A stretch of DNA of 64,000 nt from Rufibacter tibetensis. GTDB lineage: Bacteria > Bacteroidota > Bacteroidia > Cytophagales > Hymenobacteraceae. The notes beneath the pieces are model-generated. The model ran no database searches, was not told the DNA's origin, and saw nothing but the letters and a program-made list of their open reading frames with translations. The stretch is from contig NZ_CP012643.1 in NCBI RefSeq assembly GCF_001310085.1, positions 5,090,001-5,154,000 on the forward strand, given 5' to 3'. Shown piece after piece: positions 52,354 to 61,379 of the stretch (position 1 is its first letter; the number at the start of each line of letters is the position of its first letter). The translations under genes were made by a program, and so were the position numbers.

Positions 52354-53736
52354 ATGAGTACAGAGGCGTATCAACACATTCACATGATTGCCATTGGAGG
52401 AAGCATTATGCATAACCTCGCCCTGGCATTGCACCGGAAAGGCCTGAAAGTAACAGGCTCAGACGATGAGATTTTTGAACCAGCGAAAGGCCGCCTGGCT
52501 GCCGAAGGGTTGCTCCCAGAAGCGGAAGGCTGGTTCCCCGAAAAGCTTCATTCCACCCCCGATGCCGTGATTGTGGGCATGCACGCCCGCCCAGACAACC
52601 CCGAGCTGCTCTACGCCCAAGAACACAACATTCCTATTTTCTCCTTTCCGGAGTTCATCTACGAGCAGTCTAAAAACAAGCAGCGCATTGTCATTGCGGG
52701 TAGCCACGGCAAAACGTCTATCACGTCAATCATCCTGCACGTATTGAAGTACCACAACCGCCTGTTTGATTACGCAGTAGGTGCCCAGTTGGAAGGTTTT
52801 GACCTTATGGTAAAACTCACCGAGGAGGCTCCTATCATTGTAATTGAAGGTGATGAGTATCTATCCTCCCCTATTCAGCGGGTACCAAAGATTCATAAAT
52901 ACCACCACCACATTGGCGTGATCAGCGGCATTAGCTGGGACCACATCAACGTGTTCCCTACGGAGGAAAATTACCGCGAGCAGTTCCGCATTTTCGTGGA
53001 CATGACGCCTAAAGCCGGTACGCTCATTTACAACCAGGACGATGAGCAGGTGCAGGAAGTGTGCGTGCCCAACAACTCAGACGTCAACTACATTGGCTAC
53101 ACCATCCACGAGCACAAAATCAAGAAGAGCGGCAAAACCGTGCTTAAAACCAAAAAGGACGATGTAGAAATCCAGCTTTTTGGCGAGCACAACCTTCGCA
53201 ACATAAGCGCGGCCAAGGAAGTTTGTAAGCAGATAGGCATCAAAGGTCAGGCGTTCTACGAGGCGTTGGCAACGTTCAAAGGAGCAGCCCGCAGATTAGA
53301 GAAGATTGGTGAGAACGAGCATACCCTGGTGTATAAAGACTTTGCGCACGCGCCTTCTAAACTGAAAGCCACTTCTGAGGCTTTGAAAAAGCAATTTCCA
53401 GACCGCCAGTTAATTGCCTGCCTGGAGCTCCATACCTTCAGCAGTTTGAACAAAGACTTTCTGCCGCAGTACAAAGGCACCTTTCTTTCTCCAGATGTGA
53501 AGATTGTGTACTTCAACCCGAAGACCCTGGAGCACAAACGCATGCCTCCGCTTGATCCACAGGATTTGAAAGCTGCCTTCGGCGATGAAAACATAGAAGT
53601 GTACACAGATAACCAAGCCTTGCAGGAGTATCTGCTTAATAATAACTGGAAAGACAAAAACCTGCTCATGATGACGTCCGGGAACTTCGGGAACCTGGAC
53701 TTGCAGAAACTGGCAGATACCATCACCGCTTCTTAA
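52354..53736 (+). CDS. mpl: UDP-N-acetylmuramate:L-Ala-gamma-D-Glu-meso-Dap ligase
   Basis: Murein-peptide ligase that reattaches the recycled tripeptide to UDP-MurNAc. Mur-ligase fold: N-terminal MIAIGGSIMHNLALALHRKG (Rossmann-like, residues about 11-30), ATP loop VIAGSHGKTSITSII (about 112-126), central domain with VIEGDEYLSSPIQR and C-terminal domain starting near FKGAARRLEKIGE. The 460-residue length is right for Mpl, and the ligase binds the whole tripeptide. It precedes the exonuclease gene by 9 nt, so the pair is co-transcribed. Confidence 0.93.
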   Translation: MSTEAYQHIHMIAIGGSIMHNLALALHRKGLKVTGSDDEIFEPAKGRLAAEGLLPEAEGWFPEKLHSTPDAVIVGMHARPDNPELLYAQEHNIPIFSFPEFIYEQSKNKQRIVIAGSHGKTSITSIILHVLKYHNRLFDYAVGAQLEGFDLMVKLTEEAPIIVIEGDEYLSSPIQRVPKIHKYHHHIGVISGISWDHINVFPTEENYREQFRIFVDMTPKAGTLIYNQDDEQVQEVCVPNNSDVNYIGYTIHEHKIKKSGKTVLKTKKDDVEIQLFGEHNLRNISAAKEVCKQIGIKGQAFYEALATFKGAARRLEKIGENEHTLVYKDFAHAPSKLKATSEALKKQFPDRQLIACLELHTFSSLNKDFLPQYKGTFLSPDVKIVYFNPKTLEHKRMPPLDPQDLKAAFGDENIEVYTDNQALQEYLLNNNWKDKNLLMMTSGNFGNLDLQKLADTITAS

Positions 53737-53745
53737 ATCTTGCCA

Positions 53746-54567
53746 ATGAAACTACATCTGCGCAAACCCATCGTCTTCTTTGACCTGGAAACCACGGGAG
53801 TGGACATCTGCCGCGACCGCATCGTGGAAATTAGTATGTTGAAGGTGTTGCCCAACGGGGAGGAAATCCTCAAGACCACGCGCGTCAACCCCACCATACC
53901 TATTCCCATTGAATCCAGCATGATCCACAAGATCTACGACGATGACGTAGCCGACTGCCCTACTTTCGCAAAGCTGGCGCGGTCACTGGATGATTTTCTA
54001 AAAGGCTGCGACTTGGGCGGTTTCAACCTCATCAAGTTTGACATCCCCTTGCTGGCCGAGGAGTTTTTGCGCGTAGACATTGACTTTGACATTGAAAACC
54101 GCTCCATTGTAGACGTGTGCCGCATCTTCCACCAGATGGAGCAGCGCACCCTATCAGCGGCTTACAAGTTTTACTGCAACAAACCCTTGGAGAACGCCCA
54201 TTCCGCCGAGGCTGACACTATTGCCACCTATGAGATTCTGAAGTCACAGGTGGAAATGTACGAGCAGGTGCCGTTGCCTGGAGCTGAAGACCAAGCCATT
54301 TACCCGGTGCAGAACGACATGCAGGCCTTGCACAAGTTCACTTTCCAGAAAACCGCTGATCTTTCCGGACGCATTGTGTACAACAGCAACGGTGTGGAGG
54401 TCTTTAATTTTGGGAAGCACAAGAATGTGTCAGTAGAGGATGTGTTGAAGAAAGAGCCCAGCTACTATGACTGGATGATGAAAGGTGACTTCCCGTTGTA
54501 CACTAAGAAGGTTTTAACCAGAATCAAACTTCGCGGGGCTTTGCAGCAAACGGCTTTCAAACTATAA
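53746..54567 (+). CDS. DnaQ-like 3'-5' exonuclease
   Basis: 273 residues from ATG 53746 (MKLHLRKP). The DEDDh exonuclease fold has VFFDLETTGVDICRDRIVEI (first Asp and Glu), GFNLIKFDIPLLAEEF (second acidic residue) and the final HSAEADTIATYEIL (His and Asp). A C-terminal region after about residue 185 (FNFGKHKNVSVEDVLKKEP) matches the small domain often attached to DnaQ-like exonucleases in this phylum. Possibly a proofreading or repair exonuclease. It follows mpl by 9 nt. Confidence 0.88.
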   Translation: MKLHLRKPIVFFDLETTGVDICRDRIVEISMLKVLPNGEEILKTTRVNPTIPIPIESSMIHKIYDDDVADCPTFAKLARSLDDFLKGCDLGGFNLIKFDIPLLAEEFLRVDIDFDIENRSIVDVCRIFHQMEQRTLSAAYKFYCNKPLENAHSAEADTIATYEILKSQVEMYEQVPLPGAEDQAIYPVQNDMQALHKFTFQKTADLSGRIVYNSNGVEVFNFGKHKNVSVEDVLKKEPSYYDWMMKGDFPLYTKKVLTRIKLRGALQQTAFKL

Positions 54568-54613
54568 AAGTGAGATAAGGCAGAACTCTAGTTTTGAACT
54601 CCTTTTCATAAAA

Positions 54614-54667
54614 AGGCTAAAAAGAAAGGCCTCCTTCAAGTTTGAAGGAGGCCTTTCTTTTTAGCCT
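54614..54667. terminator. Palindromic terminator exonuclease / M48 locus
   Basis: Perfect 26-nt arms (54614-54639 / 54642-54667) around a 2-nt loop, with A- and T-rich outer runs. It ends 20 bases short of the micro-ORF stop and can serve both converging transcripts. Confidence 0.85.
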
Positions 54668-54687
54668 AAGCTTATCTGTAGCGCCAT

Positions 54688-54765
54688 TTATCTTGCTTTG
54701 TCAGATTTCAGCATGAGTGCTATTAACACGGCACTGAATACGAACCACTTGGTTTTACCTTTCAT
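54688..54765 (-). CDS. Micro-ORF: 25-residue putative membrane peptide after the M48 gene
   Basis: ATG at 54765, TAA at 54688. The product begins MKGKTKW, has the hydrophobic core FVFSAVLIALML (about residues 8-19) and ends KSDKAR, so it is a basic peptide with one short membrane-spanning segment. Its ATG lies 3 nt after the stop codon of the M48 metallopeptidase gene, which suggests translational coupling. Too short for homology inference; the role could be to bind or localise the protease. Confidence 0.5.
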   Translation of the reverse strand: MKGKTKWFVFSAVLIALMLKSDKAR

Positions 54766-54768
54766 GGC

Positions 54769-55569
54769 TTAGCGGCGTTTGTAATATTTTTTCGCTTCTG
54801 GCAGGTTCTTTTGGATATCTGCGATACGGGTTTCGTTGGAAGGGTGCGTGCTTAGGAATTCTGGTGGCGACTGTCCGTTGCTTGAGGCAGCCATCCGCTC
54901 CCAGAAGGAAACAGCGGCTTCTGGATTGTAACCGGCCATAGCCATAAAGATTAGCCCTAAACGGTCAGCCTCAGACTCCTGGGTACGTCCAAACTTCATC
55001 AAGCCAACCCCAGCACCAATACCGTAGGCAGTGTTCAGGATTTGAGAAGAGGTCCCACCTCCTAAAGCCCCGAGGGAGGTACCCAACCCTTGAGCGGCCA
55101 TTTGCTGGCTGATTCGTTCATTGGAGTGCTTCGCAATAGCGTGGGCAATCTCATGCCCCATCACTACCGCTAACCCCGTTTCATCTCTGGTGATGGGCAG
55201 CAAACCAGTATACACAGCGGTCTTTCCACCAGCCATGGCAAACGCGTTCTGCTGCTTGTCATCCTGAATCAGGTTAAACTCCCATTGGTAGCCTTCTAAT
55301 TGAGCAGAGGCTCCTTGCTGGCGCATAAAGCTTTCAACTGCACCTTGTATACGTTGTCCTACCCGCTTCACCATAGCAGTTTGAGAGGCATTGGTAGACA
55401 ATTTACTTTGTTTCATCAGGTCATTGTAGGCCTGGAAAGACATTTGCATCACTTCCTGATCACCCACCAGCGACAACTGCCGACGGCCAGTAATTGGAAC
55501 TGTGGTACACCCTACCATCAGCAGTACTGCTAACGTAAGGAGTGCATTTCTAAACATGCTCATTTTCAT
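54769..55569 (-). CDS. M48 family metallopeptidase lipoprotein (LoiP/BepA-like)
   Basis: 266 residues from the ATG at 55569 (MKMSMFRN). Lipobox LLMVGCTTVP; TTVPITGRRQLSLVGDQEV is characteristic of the Ste24-like/LoiP group. The zinc motif is VMGHEIAHAIAKH (about residues 143-155), with a third ligand Glu in QESEADRLGLIFM. The C terminus carries FLSTHPSNETRIADIQK. It acts in the periplasm and is anchored in the outer membrane, probably in outer-membrane protein quality control. A micro-ORF begins 3 nt after it. Confidence 0.93.
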   Translation of the reverse strand: MKMSMFRNALLTLAVLLMVGCTTVPITGRRQLSLVGDQEVMQMSFQAYNDLMKQSKLSTNASQTAMVKRVGQRIQGAVESFMRQQGASAQLEGYQWEFNLIQDDKQQNAFAMAGGKTAVYTGLLPITRDETGLAVVMGHEIAHAIAKHSNERISQQMAAQGLGTSLGALGGGTSSQILNTAYGIGAGVGLMKFGRTQESEADRLGLIFMAMAGYNPEAAVSFWERMAASSNGQSPPEFLSTHPSNETRIADIQKNLPEAKKYYKRR

Positions 55570-55752
55570 AGATAGGTTAAGGTAATACAATTTAGATCCT
55601 GCTCCGGCACGGGCCTCTGCATAGGAACGATGACCTATACGGAGAAAAAGTAACAAAGTGTTAACCCCTCAGAGATCCGGCCGCAAATCTATGTTTATTC
55701 CTACATACAATTCCATGCCAATTTTATTTTTGGCTAAGTCTTTTTGCCAGAC

Positions 55753-55783
55753 TTGAGGCGGCAGGGAGAATGTCCTATCTTTG
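55753..55783 (+). promoter_or_regulatory. Bacteroidetes-type promoter of the FAH-family gene
   Basis: TTG (55753-55755), a 20-base spacer and TATCTTTG (55776-55783), matching TAnnTTTG. The predicted start is near 55788, 13 nt before the ATG at 55801. Confidence 0.6.
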
Positions 55784-55800
55784 AAAACAAAAAATTTGCT

Positions 55801-56412
55801 ATGAAAATACTTGCCATAGGTCGTAACTACGCCGAACACATTGCTGAGCTGAAAAACGAGGTACCAGACGAACCCGTGATTTTTTTCAAGCCAGATACCG
55901 CCGTTCTGCGCAACAACGAACCGTTCTATTTCCCTGACTACAGCACTGATATTCACTACGAAGTAGAACTGGTGCTGCGCATTTGCAAAGAAGGCAAGAA
56001 CATTCAGCCCAAGTTCGCGGCCAAGTATTTTGATGGCATTGGCATTGGCATAGATTTCACTGCCCGTGATTTACAAACCAAAGCCAAAACAAAAGGTCTG
56101 CCCTGGACCTTGGCCAAAGGCTTCAACGGCTCTGCCCCTATCTCAGACTTTTTACCTGTTGAGGAGTTCCCGGCTTTTGACAACATCAACTTCGGTTTAA
56201 AACTAAACGGGGAAGTAAAGCAGCAGGGAAATTCAGGCATGATGATTCATGACTTTGGCGCAATTCTGGCGTATATGTCCCGGTTCATCACCCTCAAGAA
56301 AGGTGACCTTATTTTCACGGGTACGCCTGCAGGTGTGGGTCCGGTTAAAATAGGAGACAGACTTGAGGCGTTCATTGAAGACAAAAACCTTTTGAATTTT
56401 GAAGTTAAATAG
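55801..56412 (+). CDS. Fumarylacetoacetate-hydrolase family protein (FAHD1-like)
   Basis: 203 residues from ATG 55801 (MKILAIGRNYAEHIAEL). FAH-fold metal-dependent enzyme with IHYEVELVLRICKEGK (metal Glu pair), GIGIDFTARDLQ, GLPWTLAKGFNGSAP and FTGTPAGVGPVKIGD. The short single-domain form suits acylpyruvate hydrolases or oxaloacetate decarboxylases (YcgM/FAHD1) rather than true fumarylacetoacetase. Its stop overlaps the M23 gene start by 14 bases, so the two are co-translated. Confidence 0.92.
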   Translation: MKILAIGRNYAEHIAELKNEVPDEPVIFFKPDTAVLRNNEPFYFPDYSTDIHYEVELVLRICKEGKNIQPKFAAKYFDGIGIGIDFTARDLQTKAKTKGLPWTLAKGFNGSAPISDFLPVEEFPAFDNINFGLKLNGEVKQQGNSGMMIHDFGAILAYMSRFITLKKGDLIFTGTPAGVGPVKIGDRLEAFIEDKNLLNFEVK

Positions 56413-58333
56413 CGTACGCTCATTTTTAGTAGCTTTTCTTTTAGGGAGTAGCGGGTCTGTACTGGCGCAGGCACAACAGGCGCAACCAGCCCCTGCTCCT
56501 CAAGCCCCTTTTACCGCCAATCCGTTTGCCTTTCCTATCAAGCCCGGCACCCAGAACTTTCTTTCGGGCAGCATGGGCGAGATACGACCCAACCACTTTC
56601 ACGGCGGCATTGACATTAAAACTGAAGGCAAAATTGGCTTACCCGTGTATGCAGCCGGCGATGGCTATATTTCAAGGGTAAAGGTTTCCAGTTACGGGTA
56701 TGGTAACCTTATTTACGTGACGCACCACAACGGGCTGGTCACCACCTATGCTCACTTGCACCACTTCCCAACTGCCCTGGCAGATCATATGCTGGCGTTG
56801 CAGTACCAAAAGAAGTCGTTTGAGGTAGAAGCCCAGTTCAACGAATCCCAATTTCCGGTAGTGAAGGGTGATGTGATTGCTTTTTCCGGGAACACGGGCG
56901 GCTCCGGTGGACCCCACCTGCACTTTGAGGTTAGGGACAGCAAGAACAACCTGCTGAACCCGCTTCGGTATGGTTTTCCCGAAATTGTGGACCAAATCCC
57001 GCCTACCATTTACAACTTCGCCCTGAACCCGCAGAGCATTGATGCCCGTGTGAATGGCGAATTCGTGCGAAGGGAGTTTACTCCGGTAAAACAAGGAACC
57101 ACTTATACAATTTCTGATACCCTTTCCGCGGCAGGTTTGCTAGGATTGGAAATACAGGCAATTGACCAGTACAATGGCGCGGCCAACACCAACGGGGTAC
57201 AAGCCATGGAACTGAAGATCAATGGAGAAACTATTTACCGGCACAACATAGACGGAGTACCATTTGACAAGCAGCGCCAGGTTTCTATCCACATCAACTA
57301 TCCCGTTATCAAGTTGAAAAACCGGGCTTTCCAGCGCCTCTACGTAGCCGACGGGAACACCCTGCCTATTTATGAGATAGACAACAACCGCGGCCGTTTT
57401 CGGGTGGAAGAGGGCAAAGTCTATGAGGTGGTGGCAGATTTAACCGATTCTTACAAAAACGTATCGCAACTGCGGTTCTATATCAAAGGAGAAAGCAGTG
57501 CTTACAAAGTGACCGCGCCCCCTACTCCAGTAACCTCTACCAAAATAGGCCATGAAGTGATGGAGAGTTTCCTTAAAATCACCGTGGCAGATACGGCTAA
57601 AGTAGCACGCAACCTGGATCTGTACATGGGCAACTACAAGTATGCGGTGATTCCGTCTTATACCACCAAGGCTGGTTCTGTGTACCTCTACAACATGATT
57701 GGCGGTTTGCCAGACTCAGCGGAGGTATCAGGCAAGCGGGTGCGGTTCCCGTTCAGTCACCTGGTTCCACCCGGTACCGAATACCTGTATTCTAACCGGT
57801 ACATGGACATCACCTTCCGGGAGAACTCCTTATATGACACCCTTATTCTGCAAACGGACCGGAATGCGCAGGATGTCTTCAGCATCAATAACCCGCTGGT
57901 TACCCTTTTCCAACCCGCTAAAGTAACCATCAGACCTTCTAAGCTGCCAGCAGACAAGTCAAAGGCAGCAGTTTATGCGATGGGTTGGGGAAAAGGAGCC
58001 GGTTTCCTGGGCGGCACCTGGGACGGAGATGCCATCACCTTTAGCGCGAAAGACCTGGGCAAGTTCAAGGTCTTAACTGACACTGTGGCACCAACAATCA
58101 AACTGTCAGGTAAATCCCCGAACCAAATCAGCTTCAAGATTTGGGATAACTTGTCTGGTATTGCTTCCTGGAACTGTGAAGTCAATGGCCAGTGGCTGCT
58201 GCTCAAATGGGAGCACAAAACCTCTACCCTTACCTCAGAGAAATTAGATAAAACTGTACCTTTAGCCGGTGACGTGGTACTGCGCGTAAAAGATGCCATG
58301 GGCAATGAAGCGGTGTATACCACAAAAATTTGA
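56399..58333 (+). CDS. M23 (LytM-type) peptidase-domain exported protein
   Basis: 644 residues, start TTG 56399 overlapping the FAH gene by 14 bases. This is the only start that keeps the signal peptide (VAFLLGSSGSVLAQ). LytM domain (about 55-190) with HFHGGIDIKTEGKIG, a TTYAHLHHF segment and GGPHLHFEVRD, so the zinc ligands HxxxD and HxH are present. The remaining 450 residues are beta-rich repeats of unknown function, possibly binding other cell-wall components. Probably a periplasmic murein hydrolase or an activator of one. Confidence 0.9.
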   Translation: MKLNSVRSFLVAFLLGSSGSVLAQAQQAQPAPAPQAPFTANPFAFPIKPGTQNFLSGSMGEIRPNHFHGGIDIKTEGKIGLPVYAAGDGYISRVKVSSYGYGNLIYVTHHNGLVTTYAHLHHFPTALADHMLALQYQKKSFEVEAQFNESQFPVVKGDVIAFSGNTGGSGGPHLHFEVRDSKNNLLNPLRYGFPEIVDQIPPTIYNFALNPQSIDARVNGEFVRREFTPVKQGTTYTISDTLSAAGLLGLEIQAIDQYNGAANTNGVQAMELKINGETIYRHNIDGVPFDKQRQVSIHINYPVIKLKNRAFQRLYVADGNTLPIYEIDNNRGRFRVEEGKVYEVVADLTDSYKNVSQLRFYIKGESSAYKVTAPPTPVTSTKIGHEVMESFLKITVADTAKVARNLDLYMGNYKYAVIPSYTTKAGSVYLYNMIGGLPDSAEVSGKRVRFPFSHLVPPGTEYLYSNRYMDITFRENSLYDTLILQTDRNAQDVFSINNPLVTLFQPAKVTIRPSKLPADKSKAAVYAMGWGKGAGFLGGTWDGDAITFSAKDLGKFKVLTDTVAPTIKLSGKSPNQISFKIWDNLSGIASWNCEVNGQWLLLKWEHKTSTLTSEKLDKTVPLAGDVVLRVKDAMGNEAVYTTKI

Positions 58334-58396
58334 TATTGCTGATTGCTGATTGTTCTCAAAACAAAGACCCACAAAGTCATCCACAAGCAGAAGCCA

Positions 58397-58431
58397 TTTA
58401 GGGGCTTTTTTCAGAAACCAGCTCCAAAACC
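58397..58431. repeat. Copy of dispersed palindromic motif
   Basis: TTTAGGGGCTTTTTTC then AGAAACCAGCTCCAAAACC, between the M23 and peroxiredoxin genes. Confidence 0.5.
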
Positions 58432-58488
58432 TGCTTTCATAAAATGAGCAAACAACAATCAATAACTAACAATTAATAATAAAATAGA

Positions 58489-58935
58489 ATGCTACAAATT
58501 GGTGATGATGCCCCAGACTTCGAGGTGAAAGACCAAAACGGTCAGCCGGTGAAGATGAGTGATTTTAAAGGAAAGAAAGTAGTCCTTTACTTCTACCCCA
58601 AAGACGACACCCCGGGTTGTACGGCCCAAGCCTGTAACCTGCGGGATAATCATGATGCATTGCTGGCCAAAGGGTATGTGGTGTTAGGCGTAAGCGTAGA
58701 TGATGAGAAATCACACCAGAAATTCATCCAGAAGTTTGATCTTCCATTCCCATTGTTGGCAGACACTGAGCACGAGATTGTAGAGAAATACGGTGTTTGG
58801 CAAGAGAAAAGCATGTACGGCCGCAAATACATGGGCACCATGCGCTACACTTTTGTGATTGATGAGGACGGCAAAATTGAAGACATCATCACCAAAGTAG
58901 ACACCAAAAACCATACAGCGCAGCTGTTAAAATAA
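58489..58935 (+). CDS. bcp: Thiol peroxidase of the BCP/PrxQ type
   Basis: Cytosolic peroxiredoxin, 148 residues, reducing hydroperoxides with thioredoxin. The peroxidatic Cys is in PKDDTPGCTAQACNLRD (Cys at about 45), with the second Cys five residues later (CTAQAC), the PrxQ/BCP arrangement for an intramolecular disulfide. FPLLADTEHEIVEKYGVW and RYTFVIDEDGKIE are typical. A terminator follows at 58942-58980. Confidence 0.94.
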   Translation: MLQIGDDAPDFEVKDQNGQPVKMSDFKGKKVVLYFYPKDDTPGCTAQACNLRDNHDALLAKGYVVLGVSVDDEKSHQKFIQKFDLPFPLLADTEHEIVEKYGVWQEKSMYGRKYMGTMRYTFVIDEDGKIEDIITKVDTKNHTAQLLK

Positions 58936-58941
58936 GGTATC

Positions 58942-58980
58942 AAGGGGCTGCTTCTCTCCTGCTGGGAGAAGCAGCCCCTT
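58942..58980 (+). terminator. Terminator after peroxiredoxin gene
   Basis: 17-bp stem with one T-G wobble (58942-58958 / 58964-58980) and a 5-nt loop. It abuts a full copy of the dispersed palindrome (58980-59023). Confidence 0.85.
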
Positions 58981-59023
58981 TCTGTTTATGTTCCTTTTTC
59001 TGAAAAGCAGGCTTAAAACAGAA
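58980..59023. repeat. Copy of dispersed palindromic motif
   Basis: Outer arms TTCTGTTT / AAACAGAA with the core TTTTTCTGAAAAGCAGGC. One of the clearest copies, placed directly behind a terminator. Confidence 0.6.
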
Positions 59024-59075
59024 TAATACGTACAATATCCTCAATTAAATAGATCTCTCATCTTACCATAACAAC

Positions 59076-59933
59076 ATGAACCCATTCAACTACGACACGG
59101 AACAACTCCTAGACGTGGCGCACCAGGTACGTCGCGATATCGTGCGCATGGTGCACGCCGTTAACTCCGGCCACCCGGGGGGCTCCCTGGGCTGTACAGA
59201 ATTTTTGGTAGCGCTGTACTTCCGTCAAATGACGCACAAGCCTGAGTTTGACATGAACGGCATTGGGGAAGACCTATTCTTTTTATCTAACGGCCATATT
59301 TCACCCGTTTGGTACAGCACCCTGGCCAGAGCGGGCTATTTTGACCCAAAAGAACTGGCGACCTTCCGTAAGTTGAATTCACGCCTTCAGGGTCACCCCG
59401 CCACTGAGGAACACTTGCCGGGCATCCGGATCGCCTCCGGTTCATTGGGCCAGGGTCCGTCAGTTGCAATTGGCGCAGCACAGGTGAAGAATTTGAACGG
59501 AGACGACAAACTGGTGTACGTGCTTACCGGTGATGGTGAGTTAGAGGAAGGACAGGTATGGGAAGCCGCCATGTACGCCGCCCACCACAAAGTAGATAAC
59601 TTCATCTGGACAGTAGATTATAACGGTCAGCAGATTGACGGTCCGGTAGACGCAGTAATGAGTTTAGGTAATCTGCGGGCTAAATTTGAGGCCTTCGGCT
59701 GGAAAGTTCTGGATTGTGATAACGGCAACAACTTCGCCAGTTTAATTCCGGTGCTGGATGAAGCCAAGTCCTTAACGGGCCAAGGCAAACCAATCTGTAT
59801 TCTGATGAATACCCAAATGGGCTACGGGGTAGACTTCATGATGGGGTCTCATAAATGGCACGGGGTAGCACCAAATGATGCTCAGTTAGAGCAAGCCTTG
59901 ATTCAGCTTAAAGAAACCCTAAACGACTATTAA
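59076..59933 (+). CDS. Transketolase, N-terminal subunit
   Basis: 285 residues equal to the first half of a normal transketolase: thiamine-diphosphate domain with VNSGHPGGSLGCTE, RLQGHPATEE, IASGSLGQGPSVAIGAAQ and the cofactor motif GDGELEEGQVWEA. The pyrimidine half is a separate gene (61380), with a von Willebrand protein gene between. Both subunits should assemble into one enzyme of the pentose-phosphate pathway. Confidence 0.94.
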   Translation: MNPFNYDTEQLLDVAHQVRRDIVRMVHAVNSGHPGGSLGCTEFLVALYFRQMTHKPEFDMNGIGEDLFFLSNGHISPVWYSTLARAGYFDPKELATFRKLNSRLQGHPATEEHLPGIRIASGSLGQGPSVAIGAAQVKNLNGDDKLVYVLTGDGELEEGQVWEAAMYAAHHKVDNFIWTVDYNGQQIDGPVDAVMSLGNLRAKFEAFGWKVLDCDNGNNFASLIPVLDEAKSLTGQGKPICILMNTQMGYGVDFMMGSHKWHGVAPNDAQLEQALIQLKETLNDY

Positions 59934-59983
59934 TTTTTAAGGGGGGCAGTGCTACCGTACCCTTCTCCCTTTTCTTCTTAAGT

Positions 59984-61378
59984 ATGAAGCAAATGCGCTC
60001 TGTTGGTCTGTGGCTGGTCTGCCTTCTGTTAGGAGGTTTGCTGGCCCTGCCTGCAGCTGCGCAAAACCAGGCTCCTGCCCCTAAGAAGACCCGCATTCTG
60101 TTTCTGCTGGACGCGTCTGGCTCTATGCAGGCAAAGTGGGAAAATAGCCAGCGCTGGGATGTGGCCAAAAGAATGCTCGCCCGCATGGCCGACTCGCTGG
60201 ATTCCTATGCCAACCTGGAGATTGCTTTACGGGCATACGGACACTTGTCGCCGGCTAACCTGAAGAACTGCAAAGACACCAAGCTGGAGGTTCCGTTTGC
60301 GGCCCATAATGCCGGAAACATAAAGAAACGGCTGCAAGTAATTACGCCCAAGGGAAACACGCCCATCACGTACTCGCTTGAACAGTCAGCAAACGACTTC
60401 CCTCAGGACCCCAATGCCCGGAACGTGATTATCATCATCACCGATGGGCTGGAGAGTTGCGGTGGAGATCCTTGCGCCACGTCACAGGCTCTACAGAAAA
60501 AGCGTGTTTTCCTGAAACCGTTCATTATTGGGTTAGGCGATGACCCTGGGTATGCGCAACAATTTGGGTGCATGGGCCAGTACTACAATGCCTCAGACAT
60601 CAAGACTTTCCAACAGGTGCTGGACAACGTCATCAGCATCGCGCTGAAGAAAACAACCGTATCTGTGGAACTGACCGATGAGGCCGGACGCCCCGTGGAA
60701 ACCAACGTGAACCTGACGTTCATGAACAGCGTGACTGGTCAGCCAGAGTACAACTTTGTGCACTACCTGGACGCCTCAGGCAAGCCCGATATGCTGGAAA
60801 TAGATGCGTTGCTTTCTTACAACCTGGTGGTGAATACCTTACCTGCGGTACAGCTCAAGAACCTGAACATTAAACCAGGCCAGCACAATGTGTTTAGGGT
60901 GAAAGCGCCTCAGGGATATTTGTATTTGCGGCAGGATGCTCCCACGGGCTATGGTTCTGTAACAGCACTGGTGCGCGAAAAGGGAGAACAAAACCTCTTG
61001 CAAACGCAGCGTTTTCCCAGCCAGCAAAAGTACCTGACCGGAACCTATGAAGTGGAGCTTTTGACCCTGCCGCGCATCAGGAAGACCGTGACCATCAGGC
61101 AAGGACAGGCAACGGAAGTAAGTTTTCCGCCACCGGGTTCGCTTAACATCACCCAGGACCTGCAGGGCTACGGCAATCTGTATTTGCTTAAGAGCGACGG
61201 AAGCCAGGAATGGATTTGGAACCTGCCCGAAGGCAGCAGCAAAATAAGTTTACCTTTACAACCAGGCCGTTACCGGGTAGTTTACAGGGTTAAATCTGCC
61301 AAAGGAAGCAGGTTCACGGACGTGAAGAATTTCAGTATTCAATCGAATTTAACGACTACGATAAAACTTTTCAACTAA
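59984..61378 (+). CDS. Exported von Willebrand factor A domain protein
   Basis: 464 residues: signal peptide (ends LPAAAAQ), VWA domain (about 35-230) with the MIDAS loop FLLDASGSMQAKW and ITDGLESCGGDPC, then beta-rich repeats to the end. The MIDAS Asp, Ser and Ser residues are intact, so metal-dependent ligand binding is likely in the periplasm or outside. The gene is inserted between the two transketolase genes, 51 nt after the first and 1 nt before the second. The function is unknown. Confidence 0.87.
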   Translation: MKQMRSVGLWLVCLLLGGLLALPAAAQNQAPAPKKTRILFLLDASGSMQAKWENSQRWDVAKRMLARMADSLDSYANLEIALRAYGHLSPANLKNCKDTKLEVPFAAHNAGNIKKRLQVITPKGNTPITYSLEQSANDFPQDPNARNVIIIITDGLESCGGDPCATSQALQKKRVFLKPFIIGLGDDPGYAQQFGCMGQYYNASDIKTFQQVLDNVISIALKKTTVSVELTDEAGRPVETNVNLTFMNSVTGQPEYNFVHYLDASGKPDMLEIDALLSYNLVVNTLPAVQLKNLNIKPGQHNVFRVKAPQGYLYLRQDAPTGYGSVTALVREKGEQNLLQTQRFPSQQKYLTGTYEVELLTLPRIRKTVTIRQGQATEVSFPPPGSLNITQDLQGYGNLYLLKSDGSQEWIWNLPEGSSKISLPLQPGRYRVVYRVKSAKGSRFTDVKNFSIQSNLTTTIKLFN

Positions 61379-61379
61379 G

